Below, one piece after another: positions 29,201 to 38,937 of a stretch of DNA of 64,000 bases. Position 1 is the first letter of the stretch, and every line of letters starts with the position of its first letter. The notes beneath the pieces were generated by a model. It saw only the letters and a program-made list of their open reading frames with translations, was not told where the DNA came from and ran no database searches. Made by a program: the position numbers and the translations under genes. The DNA lies in assembly GCF_000186865.1 (NCBI RefSeq), contig NW_008705567.1:569397-633396 (forward strand), given 5' to 3'. This DNA is from Aureococcus anophagefferens (Eukaryota; Sar; Pelagophyceae; Pelagomonadales; Pelagomonadaceae).

Positions 29201-30474
29201 ACGAAGCCACGGACGCGCTCGAGCACGCGAAGCACCGCCGGTCCCACAGCCCCATCGACACGTCGAACTTCCAACGAAGCCACCGCGACCGGTCCGAGGA
29301 GCGCGACCGCGACGACCGCGAGGTCCACCACCGCCGCCACCGCCGCCACGCGCCCGACGACGACGACGCGTCGTCCCACCAGCGCGTCGACCGCCACGAC
29401 CGGCGCCGCCACGCGCCCAAGGACCGCGACCGCGACCGGCTGTCGTCGCTCGGCATCGCTGGCCACTCGGCGCTGCACCGGGGCGGCTTCCACGACGCCG
29501 ACGCGTCTTCGAACTCCCAGGCGGAGCGCGGCGACGACGAGGCGTCCTTCGGCGCGCCGCGGGACCACTCGCGGGACCGGCCCGACGCGCGCGACGCGCG
29601 CGCGCGGGACCCGCGGGACCGGCGCGGGCCCTACGGCCACCGCGCGGCGGACCACAGCGGCGACGACGAGTCGCTCACGGCCCGGGCCTACGGCGCGCCC
29701 CGGAACCGCCGCAAGCGCAACCCCAACGGCCCCAAGGGCAACCGGCGGCGCCCGGGCGACCCGGGCGGCGGCGCGCCGCGCGCGCCGCGGCCCGACGGCT
29801 TCGGCGGCCACCGCGACGGCGGGCCCTACGCGTCGAACCCGCCGTCCGTCGCGGGCCGCGCCGCCTACGACGCCGAGTCCTACCGCCGCCGGAGCCGCCA
29901 CGCGCGGGCCAAGCAGGCCTACGGCGGCGCGAACCCGCCGCGCGCGCTGCCGGACGGTGGCGCGGGCCTCAAGCGCGTCCACCCGCTCGGCGGCATCGGC
30001 GAGGCGTGCCCGCCCGAGGGCGAGATCCTCGACCGGTCCCACGCGTCCTTCGGCCACCACTCGCGGACCATCACGCCCGAGAAGGCGGCGCCCCTCGAGG
30101 CGGAGGCGCCGCCCGCGGCGTCGATCCACGACGAGGCGCTCGGCGGCCTCGACCTCGAGATCCACGGCGTCCACCAGAGCCGGCGCCGCGCGTCCACGAA
30201 GGGCTTCGGCAACCTGCGCGCGAAGCTCGCGCAGCGCCGCGAGTCGCAGTCGTCGCTCGACGGCGTCAGGAGCGACGCGGCGCCCGACGACCAGAACCGC
30301 GCGCCCCTCGTCGACGTCAACGGCGCCGCGACCGCCAGCGCCAAGCCCCCCCCCTCGGACGCGACCGCCGCGAACCGCCTCCCCGAGCCCGACGCGATCG
30401 ACGCGCTCTTCGAGCGCTCGTCCCAGTCCGTCGGCGGCGCCGCGGCCGCGAACACGACGTCCTCCGTCGCCTAG
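26212..30474 (+). CDS. Kinesin-8-like motor protein, three exons
   Basis: Exons 26212-27034, 27220-28576 and 28764-30474 join to 1296 residues in one frame. The motor domain (about 164-540) has the P-loop GQTGAGKT near 257, switch I NEVSSRSH, switch II DLAGSE and the neck-side LKYANRAKNIK typical of KIF18/KIF19 (kinesin-8) motors, which walk on and shorten microtubules. A Pro/Ala N-terminal extension of 160 residues precedes it. A coiled coil follows (to about 780), then a long, charged, His/Arg/Asp-rich disordered tail. The first intron, a diverged group B introner, lies between the P-loop and switch I, and the second in the coiled coil. Motor motifs are complete only when both are removed. 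Confidence 0.92.
27043..27219 (+). mobile_element. Introner element, group B, diverged copy, intron 1 of the kinesin gene
   Basis: The intron is 27035-27219 (GC-AG, 185 bp). The flanking 8-mers GCATCGCG and GCATCATG share only five bases. The element keeps the core (GTCGATTCGGGTGATTTTTGG) and the right end (GTTGAAGTCGGGTTGAGGAT ... CACCCAG); its left end has drifted to GC-rich sequence. Joining gives EEPGI-MVLTLRDLF, the expected kinesin reading. Confidence 0.85.
28585..28763 (+). mobile_element. Introner element, group B (179 bp), intron 2 of the kinesin gene
   Basis: The duplication is GTACCGCG (28577-28584) against GTACCGCA (28764-28771). Ends are CTGTGTGGAAATC and AATTCCACACAG. The intron is 28577-28763, GT-AG; joined codons read ELM-YRIGNLEL. 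The core motif is antisense to the gene. It is shorter than the 203-bp form by internal loss. Confidence 0.9.
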
Positions 30475-30541
30475 GCGCCCCGACCCCACGTAAGCGCCGG
30501 GTGCCGCGACGCGCGGCTCGGAGCGCTCGGAAGCTTACGCG

Positions 30542-30913
30542 TCACGGCACGTCCGCCGCCGCGCTCTCGCGCCGCCGGACGCGGTCGTCGGCGGCGCGGA
30601 CGCGGCCGAGGATGGCGGCGGCCGCGCGGCCGCCGGCGCGCGGCACGACGACGGGGTCGAACCGCTCGAGGGGTTCCCGGGTGTCGTCGCTCGCGCCGAA
30701 GCCGGCCTCGCGCGCGCCGACGCGCGACCGGTGGCCGCGGTCGACGACGACGACGCGCGCGCCCGTGCGCGCGTCGACGAGCCCGAGGGCGGCCGGCGGC
30801 GGCGGCGGCCGCGGCGCGTCGTCGAGGCGCAGGGCCGAGAGCTCCGGCGCGTCGGACGCGTTGGCGTCTTCTTCCAGGTTGAGCGACGCGAGGCGCGTGG
30901 TGATGTTGCTCAT
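30542..30913 (-). CDS. Small hypothetical protein (123 aa)
   Basis: From ATG 30913 (MSNITTRLASLNLEEDANAS) the frame gives 123 residues with a leucine-patterned N-terminus, a Pro run and an Arg/Ala-rich end. A longer frame starts at 31003. No domain is recognised. It converges on the kinesin (67 bp between stops). The first 35 residues look protein-like, the remainder is low complexity, so the call is tentative. Confidence 0.45.
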   Translation of the reverse strand: MSNITTRLASLNLEEDANASDAPELSALRLDDAPRPPPPPAALGLVDARTGARVVVVDRGHRSRVGAREAGFGASDDTREPLERFDPVVVPRAGGRAAAAILGRVRAADDRVRRRESAAADVP

Positions 30914-31195
30914 ACTTTGCGTATGCAGAGGGAACGTCGGCAGCCTTGGCGCTGCTTTTTGGCGGCTCAGGGCAGCGCGAATGGCGTCACCAAAGCGGCC
31001 CAAAACTCAGGGCCCATGCCGATTTGCCACAGTGAGCCGACCTTGATGATCTCTTGATGACCTTGAAGCAAGCTCTTGTGCCAGCGTATGCGCCAGCTCT
31101 GAGTGAGAGCAACAGCGCCGTCCGCCGCGAGCCAGGAGCTCTGCAACGCCTGCTCCAAACCCTGCTAAAACTAGGAACGCTCGAAGCTCGCGCGC

Positions 31196-31621
31196 ATGCG
31201 GACGTTCCTCGCCTGCCTCGCGGCCCTCGCCGGCGCCGACGCCTTCGTCGCGCCGCGCGCCGCCGCGCGCGGCGCGATGGTTCGCTCCGCCTTCGGGGAA
31301 AAACAGCCGGCGCCGACCCCGGAGGAGGAGGAGACGAAGTTCGACCTCGGCACGCTGTCCATGCGCGACAAGGTCAGCGCGTACAACCGTCCCGCGGAGG
31401 ACAGCGCGCTGCTCTCCGAGTCGTGGAAGACGAAGGAGGCGCCCGGCGACGTCGACGAGGGAGACACAATTGGCCTCCCGTTCGGCCTCCTCGGCGGGCT
31501 GGGCCTCGCCGTCGGCCTCGTCGCGTTCAGCTTCGTGCCCGTCGGCGAGCAGACCGTCGGCATCCCCGCGAACGACCCGACGAAGGTGCCCGTGACGAAC
31601 TTCGTCAAGGTCCTCGACTAG
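31196..31621 (+). CDS. Predicted plastid-targeted single-pass membrane protein
   Basis: The product has 141 residues. The N-terminus MRTFLACLAALAGADAFVAP combines a signal peptide with an ADAF|VAP junction, close to the ASAFAP motif of heterokont bipartite plastid signals; an Arg/Ala-rich transit-like stretch follows. One transmembrane helix (about 97-118, GLLGGLGLAVGLVAFSF) is followed by a short conserved-looking end (VTNFVKVLD). I infer a thylakoid or envelope protein; I do not recognise the family. It is one of the better clues that the host has a complex red-type plastid. Confidence 0.7.
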   Translation: MRTFLACLAALAGADAFVAPRAAARGAMVRSAFGEKQPAPTPEEEETKFDLGTLSMRDKVSAYNRPAEDSALLSESWKTKEAPGDVDEGDTIGLPFGLLGGLGLAVGLVAFSFVPVGEQTVGIPANDPTKVPVTNFVKVLD

Positions 31622-31662
31622 GGTCGGACTAAGCACTTGGACCGCCTTAGGTGCGGACCCCC

Positions 31663-32809
31663 CTACTGCTCCGGCAGGGGCGCGGAGCCCGAGAAGACGA
31701 ACTCCGCGGGCCCCGTCATGTAGACCTTGTTGTCGGACTCGCGCCACTCGATCTCGAGGGGCCCGCCGGGGAGCATGACCTCGCAGGTGCGGTCCGTGCG
31801 GCCCGTGAGGACGCCCGCGACGCCGACGGCGCACGCGCCCGTGCCGCACGCGAGCGTCACGCCGCAGCCGCGCTCCCAGACGACCTGCGTGGAATTCAAA
31901 TCTTCAACCCGACTTCAATGTGCGCATATGCGACAGTTTCGACGCAAGCTCTTCGACCGTGCTTCGAGAACTCGACGAGAGCAATCGATTCGTCCAAAAA
32001 TCAGCCGAATCGACTTCGATGTGATCGAGCTAGAGAATTCTGAAGTTTGGTCAGGACCACCCAAACCAGCGGTTGAATTCCACACAGCAGACGACCATGT
32101 TGACGTGGGACCGGTCGACGACGTCGACGAACTCCGCGTTGACCTTCTCCGGGAAGGCGTCCGTGTTGAGCTCGACGGCTTTACCGGTGACGCCGAGGTC
32201 CACGGCCTTGGCGTCGTCGACGAACGCCACCGAGTGCGGGTTGCCCATCGACACGGCCGTGACCGCGTAGGTCGCGCCGCCGGCCTCGAGCGCCGCGTCG
32301 ACGACCCTGTCGCCGTCCGTGGGCGCCAGCGCGCAGGGCACCTTGGGGCCCGCGAGCTCCGGCTCGCCCATGTCGACGGTGATGAGCCCGTCGCCGCGGA
32401 CGACGGGCACGATGGGGCCCGCGCCCGTGGCGATGGTGAAGACCTCGTCGTCGCCGTCCTTGGCGCCCTCGCAGCCGAGCTCGCCGAGGTAGCGCGCGAG
32501 GCAGCGGATGCCGTTGCCGCACATCTCCGGCTCCGAGCTGTCGGAGTTGTAGATGGTCATCTTGAAGTCCGCGCCGTTCTCGCCGGGCATGACGAAGATG
32601 ACGCCGTCGGCGCCGACGCCGAAGTTGCGGTCGCACAGGGCCGCGGCCTCGGCCGGCGACGCCTTGGGCGTCGCGGAGTCGCGGTTGTCGACGAGGAGGA
32701 AGTCGTTGCCGAGGCCCTGGTACTTGGAGAAGGCCAGCGCCGGCCGCAGCGCGGCGCACCGCGCCGCGAGCGCCGCGAGCGCTGCGAGCGACGCGAGCGC
32801 GGACGGCAT
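31663..32809 (-). CDS. DAPF: Diaminopimelate epimerase, two exons
   Basis: Exons 32809-32096 and 31884-31663 join to 311 residues. DapF interconverts LL- and meso-diaminopimelate, the penultimate step of lysine synthesis. The family start [16 protein letters not shown] and both catalytic cysteines are present: Cys97 in EMCGNGIRC and Cys251 in LACGTGACA. The second is present in the protein only after the intron is removed, because the intron lies 12 codons before it. The N-terminal 27 residues form a hydrophobic signal ending in ALAF, fitting plastid import. The introner sits between residues 238 and 239. It lies downstream of the S46 peptidase on the same strand. Confidence 0.95.
31885..32087 (-). 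mobile_element. Introner element, group B (203 bp), intron of DAPF
   Basis: It has a perfect duplication CAGACGAC (31877-31884 and 32088-32095). Ends are CTGCGTGGAATTC and GAATTCCACACAG. The intron is 32095 to 31885: donor GT (gtcgtctg), acceptor CGCAG. Joined codons read SHVNM-VVWERG. The core motif is in the sense orientation, unlike most group B copies here. Confidence 0.93.
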
Positions 32810-32977
32810 GGAAGGACTGGCGGTGGTGCGCGGCTCCGGCGGCGGCGGCGGCGGTGCAGCACGCGTTGATGCTGCTCGAGCTCTCCAGACGGCGCTCCAG
32901 GGCGTCTCGCGAGCCGACTCGGCTGGACACGCGCGCTCCGGCCGCCGCCGGCGCCGCCGCTCACGAACCCCACACCC

Positions 32978-35389
32978 TTAGTCGTGCCTCGTGAGCCGGC
33001 TGTCGGACGTCATCTCCGCCACCAGCTCCGGCGCGCCGTCGTAGGTGCCGACGAGCCAGAGGATGAGGCGGACGTCGACGCCGATGGACCGGGAGAAGTC
33101 CGGGGACCACTTGAACTCGTTCAGCAGCCCCTGGCGCTGGCGGTCGAAGTTGAGGCCGACGATGTCGCCGTGGGCGTCGAGCACCGGCGACCCCGAGTTG
33201 CCGCCGACCGTGTCCGTCGAGTAGAGGAGGCAGCACGGCGTCGACCGCGCGGCGCCGTCGCGTTCCAGGAGCGTGACGAGCGCGTCCGGCGCCTCGTAGT
33301 GGTCCGCGCCCCCGCGGAGCCGCGCCTCGAGCACCTTGTCGAGCAAGCCCGCGAGCGTCGTCCGCGCGCCGTGCGCGACCGCGTCCGCGGGCGCGTAGCC
33401 CCGCACGTGGCCCGCGGACACGCGCAGGGCCCCGTTGCAGTCGGGCCAGAAGTGCTCGTCGCTGTGCTGGCGCTGGAGGTCCAGCAGCGCCGACAGGCAC
33501 ACGTCGCGGTCCGACAGCAGCCGCTTGCCCGAATCCCGCACCGCGGCGTAGAGCGGGTAGAGCCGCGTCGCCAGGACCACGAAGGGATCCTCGAGCAGCG
33601 CGGGGTCCGGGTCCTCCGCGGCGGTCCGCAGATCCGCGAAGACCCAGCCGGCCCGCAGCTTCGAGTCGCGCACGGCCCGCGCGATGTCGCCTTTCCCGAA
33701 GACGCCCCGGCGCGGCACGCCCGCCGCGCGCGCCGCGTCGAGCGCGTCCGCGACGAGTCGCGCCTCGTGCGGCTCGTGGATGCCCTCGAGCCGCGCGGCG
33801 AGGCGCCGCTCGAGGAACGGCAGGTTCCGGTCGCGGTAGTCGGCCTCGCGGTCCGCGTCGGGCTTCTTCAGCTCGACGGACGCCTCGTGGAAGTGGTGGC
33901 CCGCCGCGAGGAGCGAGGACCCAAAGTACGCGCCGCGGAGCGCCGCGAGCGCGTCGAGCGCGTCCTCGCCGTCCTCGAGCTCGCCGTAGATGCGCTCGAG
34001 GTCCTGCAGCAGCACCGCGGCCGTCGGCGCGGCTGCGACGAGGGCGGCCTCCTCGTCGCCGCGCTCCTCGACGAGGCCGATCTTCCGCGCGACGACCAAT
34101 TTCCCGTCGCTCCGCTTGAGCTCGTTGGCCAGCGACTTCTTCGCGCCCGCGAGCTTCAACCGCGCGACGTCGTCGTCGACCTCGTACTTGCCGATGAGCT
34201 CGAGCTTCCGCTTGAAGTCGCGGATGAGCGCGGGCGTCGTGACCTCGTCGCCGTAGCGGAGCCGCCGCGACGGCGCGTAGCGGTTCGTGCTCCCGGGGTA
34301 GCCCAGGAGGAAGACGAAGTCGCCGTCGGCCGCGCCGCTGCCGCAGAGCCGCAGCCGCGAGTCCGGCCTGAAGGGCACGTTGGCCTCGTCGTAGTCGGCG
34401 ACGGAGCCGTCGGGCGCGACGTACGCGCGCAGCAGCGCGAAATCCGCGGTGTGCCGCGGCCACTCGAAGTTGTCCTCGTCGCCGCCGAAGTTGCCGAGCG
34501 ACCGCGGCGGCGCGTAGACGATGCGCACGTCGCGGAGCCGCTCGTAGGTGAAGAGCACGTAGGTCTCGTAGGCGAACTGCTCCTGGACCTCGCAGCGGAC
34601 GCCCTCGGCGCTCACGCCGAGCGCCGCGGCCCTGTTCTTCAGCGCGGTCTCGGCGTAGGCCGCGATCTCCTGGCGCCGGTCCCGGACCTTGTTCGCCCGC
34701 GTCAGCGCGTCGTCGCCGTCGCGGAGCACCTCGACGACCTCCGCGGACACGTCCGCGCACTCCCGCGTGAGCCAGACCTCGGTGTTGGGCCCGCGGACCT
34801 CCGCGGTCCGGTTCCGCGCGACGAAGCCCGTGGTGACGAAGTCCGCGCCCTCGGCGAGGGACGCGGCGCGCACGGCCTCGTGCGCGACGTGCCAGTTCGT
34901 CAGGATGAGGCCGTCGTCGCTCACGAACGAGCCCGTGCCGCCGCGGCCCGACGCGCCGACGGACACCAGGGCGTCGCTCAGCGCCGCGTCCGCGCTCGAC
35001 GTGCCGTCGATCTTCCTCGCGTCGATCTTCAGGCCCATGGCGCGCAGCACGGGCTCGAGCTCGCCGGCGGCGGTGATGGGCCAGGTCCGGAAGCGGCCCA
35101 TGGCCTCGGCGTGGCCGTCGGCGGCCGCGGGCGCCGGCGCGGCGGCGCGCGCGGCGTCCTCGGTCGGGTCCGCGGCGATGTCCGCGGCGGCCTCGGCCTC
35201 CTCGATCGCCGGCGCGGCGACGACGCCGCCGTCCGGCGAGACCAGGGCCTTCTTCTTCTTGGCGCCCATGGACACGCTGTGTGTTGCTGTGGCGCGGCGC
35301 GTAGGCGGGAGGAAGCCGCTGGCCGCGGCCAGCAGGCCCAGGAGGAGCACGCGCGTCATCCGTGCGATCGACTGCGCGCGAGCGTGCAT
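32978..35389 (-). CDS. S46-family serine dipeptidyl-peptidase (DPP7/DPP11-like)
   Basis: The protein has 803 residues. The chymotrypsin-like triad of family S46 is visible: His in LTNWHV (about 166), Asp in NFEWPRHTADFALL and Ser in GGNSGSPVLDAHG (about 735). The length fits the family (about 700 plus an N-terminal extension). S46 enzymes remove dipeptides from peptide N-termini and are known mainly from bacteria. The N-terminus has a signal peptide (MTRVLLLGLLAAASGFLPP, second Met at 35359) whose ASGF|LPP junction resembles a plastid signal, followed by a lysine patch and an acidic Ala-rich linker. Transfer from bacteria followed by gain of a targeting signal is an inference. No intron is seen. 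Confidence 0.88.
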   Translation of the reverse strand: MHARAQSIARMTRVLLLGLLAAASGFLPPTRRATATHSVSMGAKKKKALVSPDGGVVAAPAIEEAEAAADIAADPTEDAARAAAPAPAAADGHAEAMGRFRTWPITAAGELEPVLRAMGLKIDARKIDGTSSADAALSDALVSVGASGRGGTGSFVSDDGLILTNWHVAHEAVRAASLAEGADFVTTGFVARNRTAEVRGPNTEVWLTRECADVSAEVVEVLRDGDDALTRANKVRDRRQEIAAYAETALKNRAAALGVSAEGVRCEVQEQFAYETYVLFTYERLRDVRIVYAPPRSLGNFGGDEDNFEWPRHTADFALLRAYVAPDGSVADYDEANVPFRPDSRLRLCGSGAADGDFVFLLGYPGSTNRYAPSRRLRYGDEVTTPALIRDFKRKLELIGKYEVDDDVARLKLAGAKKSLANELKRSDGKLVVARKIGLVEERGDEEAALVAAAPTAAVLLQDLERIYGELEDGEDALDALAALRGAYFGSSLLAAGHHFHEASVELKKPDADREADYRDRNLPFLERRLAARLEGIHEPHEARLVADALDAARAAGVPRRGVFGKGDIARAVRDSKLRAGWVFADLRTAAEDPDPALLEDPFVVLATRLYPLYAAVRDSGKRLLSDRDVCLSALLDLQRQHSDEHFWPDCNGALRVSAGHVRGYAPADAVAHGARTTLAGLLDKVLEARLRGGADHYEAPDALVTLLERDGAARSTPCCLLYSTDTVGGNSGSPVLDAHGDIVGLNFDRQRQGLLNEFKWSPDFSRSIGVDVRLILWLVGTYDGAPELVAEMTSDSRLTRHD

Positions 35390-35579
35390 CGTCGCACGCT
35401 CGAGCTCGAGCTTGCTGCTGGGTCTTCAAGCGAGTTCATGTTGCCGCGATGCTGCCTCCTTGAAGCAATTTTGCTCGGTCGGGGCTGCCGGCGCCATTGC
35501 CCTTGCCCGCCGGGCGCCGACGCCCGAGCCGCCCGACGCCCGAGCCGCCCCGGCGGGCGCAGGCCCGCCCTCGTGCGCC

Positions 35580-36995
35580 ATGTCGTCGCGCGGGGACGCG
35601 CCGGAGAAGAAGGAGCGCAAGGGGAGCCTGCTGCGCCGGGCGTCGAAGCTCTTCGGGGGCGGCGGCGGCCGGCGGAGCTCGCGGCCGAGCCAGCCCGTGC
35701 AGTGGACGGCGGCCATGATCAAGGAGCGCGAGGAGGCGAACGCGCGGGAGCGCGCCGCCGCCGCCAAGGCCGCGGCGGCCGCGGCCGCGGCCGAGGCCGA
35801 GCGGTGCGCGCCCGTCGAGGTCGCGTCGCGGCGCGCGAACCGCGTCATCGCCATGCGCGACGGGCGCAACCTGAGCTTCGCCGAGGCCGGCGACCCCGAG
35901 GGCTTCCCCGTGCTCTGCTTCTTTGGGATCGGGGGGAGCCGCTACCTCGTGCTGCTTTTGGACGAAGTCGCGCGGCAGCTCGGGCTCCGCGTCATCTCGC
36001 CCGACCGGCCGGGCTTCGGGCGGTCGTCGGCCTGGAGCGACCGCGCCTTCGCCGACTTCGCGCGGGACATCGACACGCTCTGCGCGACGCTGAGCCTGCG
36101 GCGCGTCGCGCTCTGGGGCTACTCGGTCGGCTGCGCGTACGCGGCGGTCTGCGCGCTGAGCCCCTTCGTGCGGCGGCGCCTCGTCGGCCGGCTGACCCTG
36201 GTGTCGCCCTGGGTGCCCCTGTCGGCGCCGGGCGTGCCGCTCCACTTCACCTTCGCGCGCTTCTTCCCGAACGCGTTTGCGGAGCTGCTCCAGCCGGGCT
36301 CCGTCAAGGAGCAGCGCGAGCAGCTGCGCCAGCGGGGCACGGAGGCCATCCACACGGGCCGCAGCGCCGAGATGCCCCTGTCGGCGCCGTCGACGGCCAT
36401 CGAGAACTTCGGGCTCCGGGGCGCGGCGAAGAGCCGCGCGTCTTCGCCGAAGACGCAAGCGAAGAAGAAGGTCGACGACGACGGGCCGGGCCGCGGCGTC
36501 TTCGAGCTCTTCCTCTGCGGCGCGGCCCTCGACGAGGACACGGAGACGTTCCGCGCCGACGACTCGGCGGAGCTGTCCGCGCTCGAGCTCCACGCGCTCC
36601 AGACGCTCCCGCGCGGGCCCCGCGTGCTCCTCGCGTCGATCATCGAGGCGCAGCGCCAGGGCGCGCGGGGCTTCCGCGACGAGTTCAAGCTCTGCTGCAC
36701 GGACTTCGGCTTCAAGTACTCGGACCTCAAGTGGCCCGCGCGCATCTACCACGGCACCGCGGACAACCTGGTGTCGACGACGTCCGCGCGGTGGCTCGCC
36801 GTGGAGCTCCGCAAGGGTTTGGCGTCGCCGGACGACGTCGAGCTCTTCGAGGTGCCGGGGGGCACGCACAACGGCATGGTCTTCGCCATCCTCCGGCGGT
36901 CCCTCACGGCCATCTCTCGGGACCTCGCGCCCCTCGCCGACGAGCCACGCCCGGCGAAGCAGGCGGCCCGCGCGGGCCGCGTCCAGAGCCTCTAG
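35580..36995 (+). CDS. Alpha/beta-hydrolase fold protein
   Basis: The protein has 471 residues. After a basic N-terminus and an Ala/Glu coiled stretch (about 40-80), the hydrolase core begins with LSFAEAGDPEGFPVLCFFG. The nucleophile elbow is GYSVGC, the acid is probably Asp in HGTADNLV, and the His is in GGTHNGMV near the end, an intact triad order. An insertion of about 100 residues (KTQAKKKVDDDGPGRG region) lies before the acid. Substrate unknown; lipase/esterase-like. The ATG at 35580 starts MSSRGDAPEKKERK; a longer upstream frame reads noise. Confidence 0.82.
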   Translation: MSSRGDAPEKKERKGSLLRRASKLFGGGGGRRSSRPSQPVQWTAAMIKEREEANARERAAAAKAAAAAAAAEAERCAPVEVASRRANRVIAMRDGRNLSFAEAGDPEGFPVLCFFGIGGSRYLVLLLDEVARQLGLRVISPDRPGFGRSSAWSDRAFADFARDIDTLCATLSLRRVALWGYSVGCAYAAVCALSPFVRRRLVGRLTLVSPWVPLSAPGVPLHFTFARFFPNAFAELLQPGSVKEQREQLRQRGTEAIHTGRSAEMPLSAPSTAIENFGLRGAAKSRASSPKTQAKKKVDDDGPGRGVFELFLCGAALDEDTETFRADDSAELSALELHALQTLPRGPRVLLASIIEAQRQGARGFRDEFKLCCTDFGFKYSDLKWPARIYHGTADNLVSTTSARWLAVELRKGLASPDDVELFEVPGGTHNGMVFAILRRSLTAISRDLAPLADEPRPAKQAARAGRVQSL

Positions 36996-37170
36996 GGCGC
37001 GCGGGGTGCGGCGCGCGAGGGGCGGCTCTTTTCCGATAACGCTTCTTCCAACTGCGCTTCAGTAGGGTGACTCGCGGCGCGCTGCGGCGCGCTGCTTTTA
37101 AATATGCAACTTGGAACGTTGCACCTCAACTTACTACCGGATCCGGGATCTTGGATCCGGGCCCGCCATC

Positions 37171-37974
37171 ATGATGGCCAATCGCAGCCCGGCGCAGCAG
37201 AAGGAGCGCCGCGGCGGGCCATCGCAGCATGCGATCGAACTAGGCGTGAACCTGGCCAGCGCATACCTCGCGCCGACGAGCCTCGCCGCTCTGTGCGCAT
37301 GCTCTCGCGCGATGAAAGACCTCGCTTCGACGGACGCAGTGTGGTCCGCGCACACGCGGCGGGAGTACCCCTGGTCCGCGCACCTGCGAACGGTGGGCGG
37401 CGCGTGCGCCGTCAGTGGGCGGCGCGAGTTTCTGCGGTTGCGCAAGATGTCGGAGAGACACCTTACCAAAGATTACCCTGGAGTCGAGGCATACTCGGCG
37501 CTCGTCGTGATCGAGGACAGAGGCGCCACCATCATCGAGGGGCTCTTCGATATTGATGAGACAGGCGGGGAGCTGTCCATCAATGTTCTCCCGGCGAATG
37601 AGAAATTGTGCGTCGACTTTGAGCTCCTCGAAGAAGAAAAGGAAATGACGATATCGGTGGTCTTGGTGCGAAAGGTTGACGGCAAATGCATGCAGCTGCT
37701 CAGCAATGCGACTACAGAAGACGTCGACGAGCGAAACTCGCATATTTTCTTCAGCGATGACATGTTTTTCGCCCCGAACGAGGCCTGGGACGAGGGCAGG
37801 CCGTACTCTACAAACATCGTGATTTGTGACTATTCTGTGGAACATACCGATGGTGAGCGAGTCCTTACCGGCTGGGAGCGTCTTTTGTTCGAGGGTTGGG
37901 ATGATAGCGCAGGCAGAGATCTCGAGACCAGCCAACTCCTGAGAGAGTGGGCTGACAGTGATACTTGGATTTAA
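37171..37974 (+). CDS. F-box-like protein in an AT-richer island
   Basis: From ATG 37171 (MMANRSPAQQKERRGG) the product has 267 residues. LAPTSLAALCACSRAMKD ... DAVWSAHTRREYPW fits the F-box pattern (helical LxxLC..CR..... D..WR), which would tie it to SCF ubiquitin ligases. The rest (FDIDETGGELSINVLPANEK) is a beta-rich domain I cannot name, perhaps substrate-binding. Codon use is clearly less GC-biased than in neighbours, with many A- or T-ending codons after 37400, hinting at a different history. A frame from 37111 adds 20 residues. Confidence 0.65.
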   Translation: MMANRSPAQQKERRGGPSQHAIELGVNLASAYLAPTSLAALCACSRAMKDLASTDAVWSAHTRREYPWSAHLRTVGGACAVSGRREFLRLRKMSERHLTKDYPGVEAYSALVVIEDRGATIIEGLFDIDETGGELSINVLPANEKLCVDFELLEEEKEMTISVVLVRKVDGKCMQLLSNATTEDVDERNSHIFFSDDMFFAPNEAWDEGRPYSTNIVICDYSVEHTDGERVLTGWERLLFEGWDDSAGRDLETSQLLREWADSDTWI

Positions 37975-38215
37975 CTTCTAGACTTCACCTTAACTAAGGG
38001 AATGGAACAAGCCCAAACACCACTGGGTTTTTGCAGAAAACATTCCCCCGTGTGCACCTCCAGCGTCGATCTCGACATGAGCGGACCTGGTCGAAGAGTC
38101 CGCCTAATTACAAAAGTGCATTCGCAGTTCACGATGAAGCGGTGAGGAAGGTGGCGCCACTCGATTTTTGTGGGGCTGCCCTTCCGATAGACCTCGGCGC
38201 CGGTGGCTGCCGACC

Positions 38216-38902
38216 ATGTCGCAGCCGCGGAACTTCCTGCTCCCGGGCGAGAACGAGACCATGCACCAGATCATGCAGGAGCACTACAAGAAGACGGGCC
38301 AGCTCGACAAGCTCGACCCCCTCGCGGACCCCGTGGACCTCGACTTCGATCCCACGGAGCCCATGGGCCTGGGCTTCATGGAGATGTACCCGGTCCACGC
38401 CGTCGCCGTCTACATGCTGTCGCCGGGCGAGCAGGGCGAGAAGCACGGCGTCCAGAAGGGCTGGGAGCTCCTCGAGTGCTGGCTCGAGCCCAAGGAGCCC
38501 GTCACGGAGATCCCCGACCCGCCGCCGCCGCCGCCCGAGGACCCGGAGAAGGAGAAGAACAAGCTCTTCGACCCCTGGGGCGGCAACTACCCGCGGCCGC
38601 CGAAGCGCAAGGAGTGGACGCTCAAGGAGGTCGCGAGCATCGACGGCACGAAGGTCGTCTACGACGTCAACGACGTCGACAAGCTCATGGTCGCCTTCAA
38701 GGACGCGGCGAAGCGCGGCGGCGTGCTGACCATGAAGTTCCGGCCCGAGCCCAAGGACGAGAACCAGTTCCGGTCCTACGCGACGGTCGGCGACCCGACG
38801 GCGAAGAAGAAGAAGGCCGCGCCGAAGCCCGAGCTCCCCGCGGTCGCCACGAACCCGGCGCAGGCCGCGCTCATGGCCGGCGGCGTCGTCGAGCGCGAGT
38901 AG
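38216..38902 (+). CDS. Hypothetical protein with PDZ-like segments
   Basis: From ATG 38216 (MSQPRNFLLPGENETMHQ) the product has 228 residues. VYMLSPGEQGEKHGVQKGWELLECW, then a Pro-rich insert, then VDKLMVAFKDAAKRGGVLTMKFRP together resemble a split PDZ-like domain: the 'G-x-x-x-G-W-x-L' loop and the final beta-strand with KRGG. It ends in an Ala/Lys tail. Function unknown; possibly a protein-binding adaptor. Confidence 0.65.
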   Translation: MSQPRNFLLPGENETMHQIMQEHYKKTGQLDKLDPLADPVDLDFDPTEPMGLGFMEMYPVHAVAVYMLSPGEQGEKHGVQKGWELLECWLEPKEPVTEIPDPPPPPPEDPEKEKNKLFDPWGGNYPRPPKRKEWTLKEVASIDGTKVVYDVNDVDKLMVAFKDAAKRGGVLTMKFRPEPKDENQFRSYATVGDPTAKKKKAAPKPELPAVATNPAQAALMAGGVVERE

Positions 38903-38937
38903 TCTAACGTTGACCGACGCACGCCGTGTCGGAATGT

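Noticed and set aside
32978..35389. Bacterial contamination suggested by S46 peptidase, Beta_propel and uronate-isomerase-like genes
   Set aside because: They lie between spliced eukaryotic genes with the same compact layout and base use, and the S46 protein has an algal-type targeting signal.
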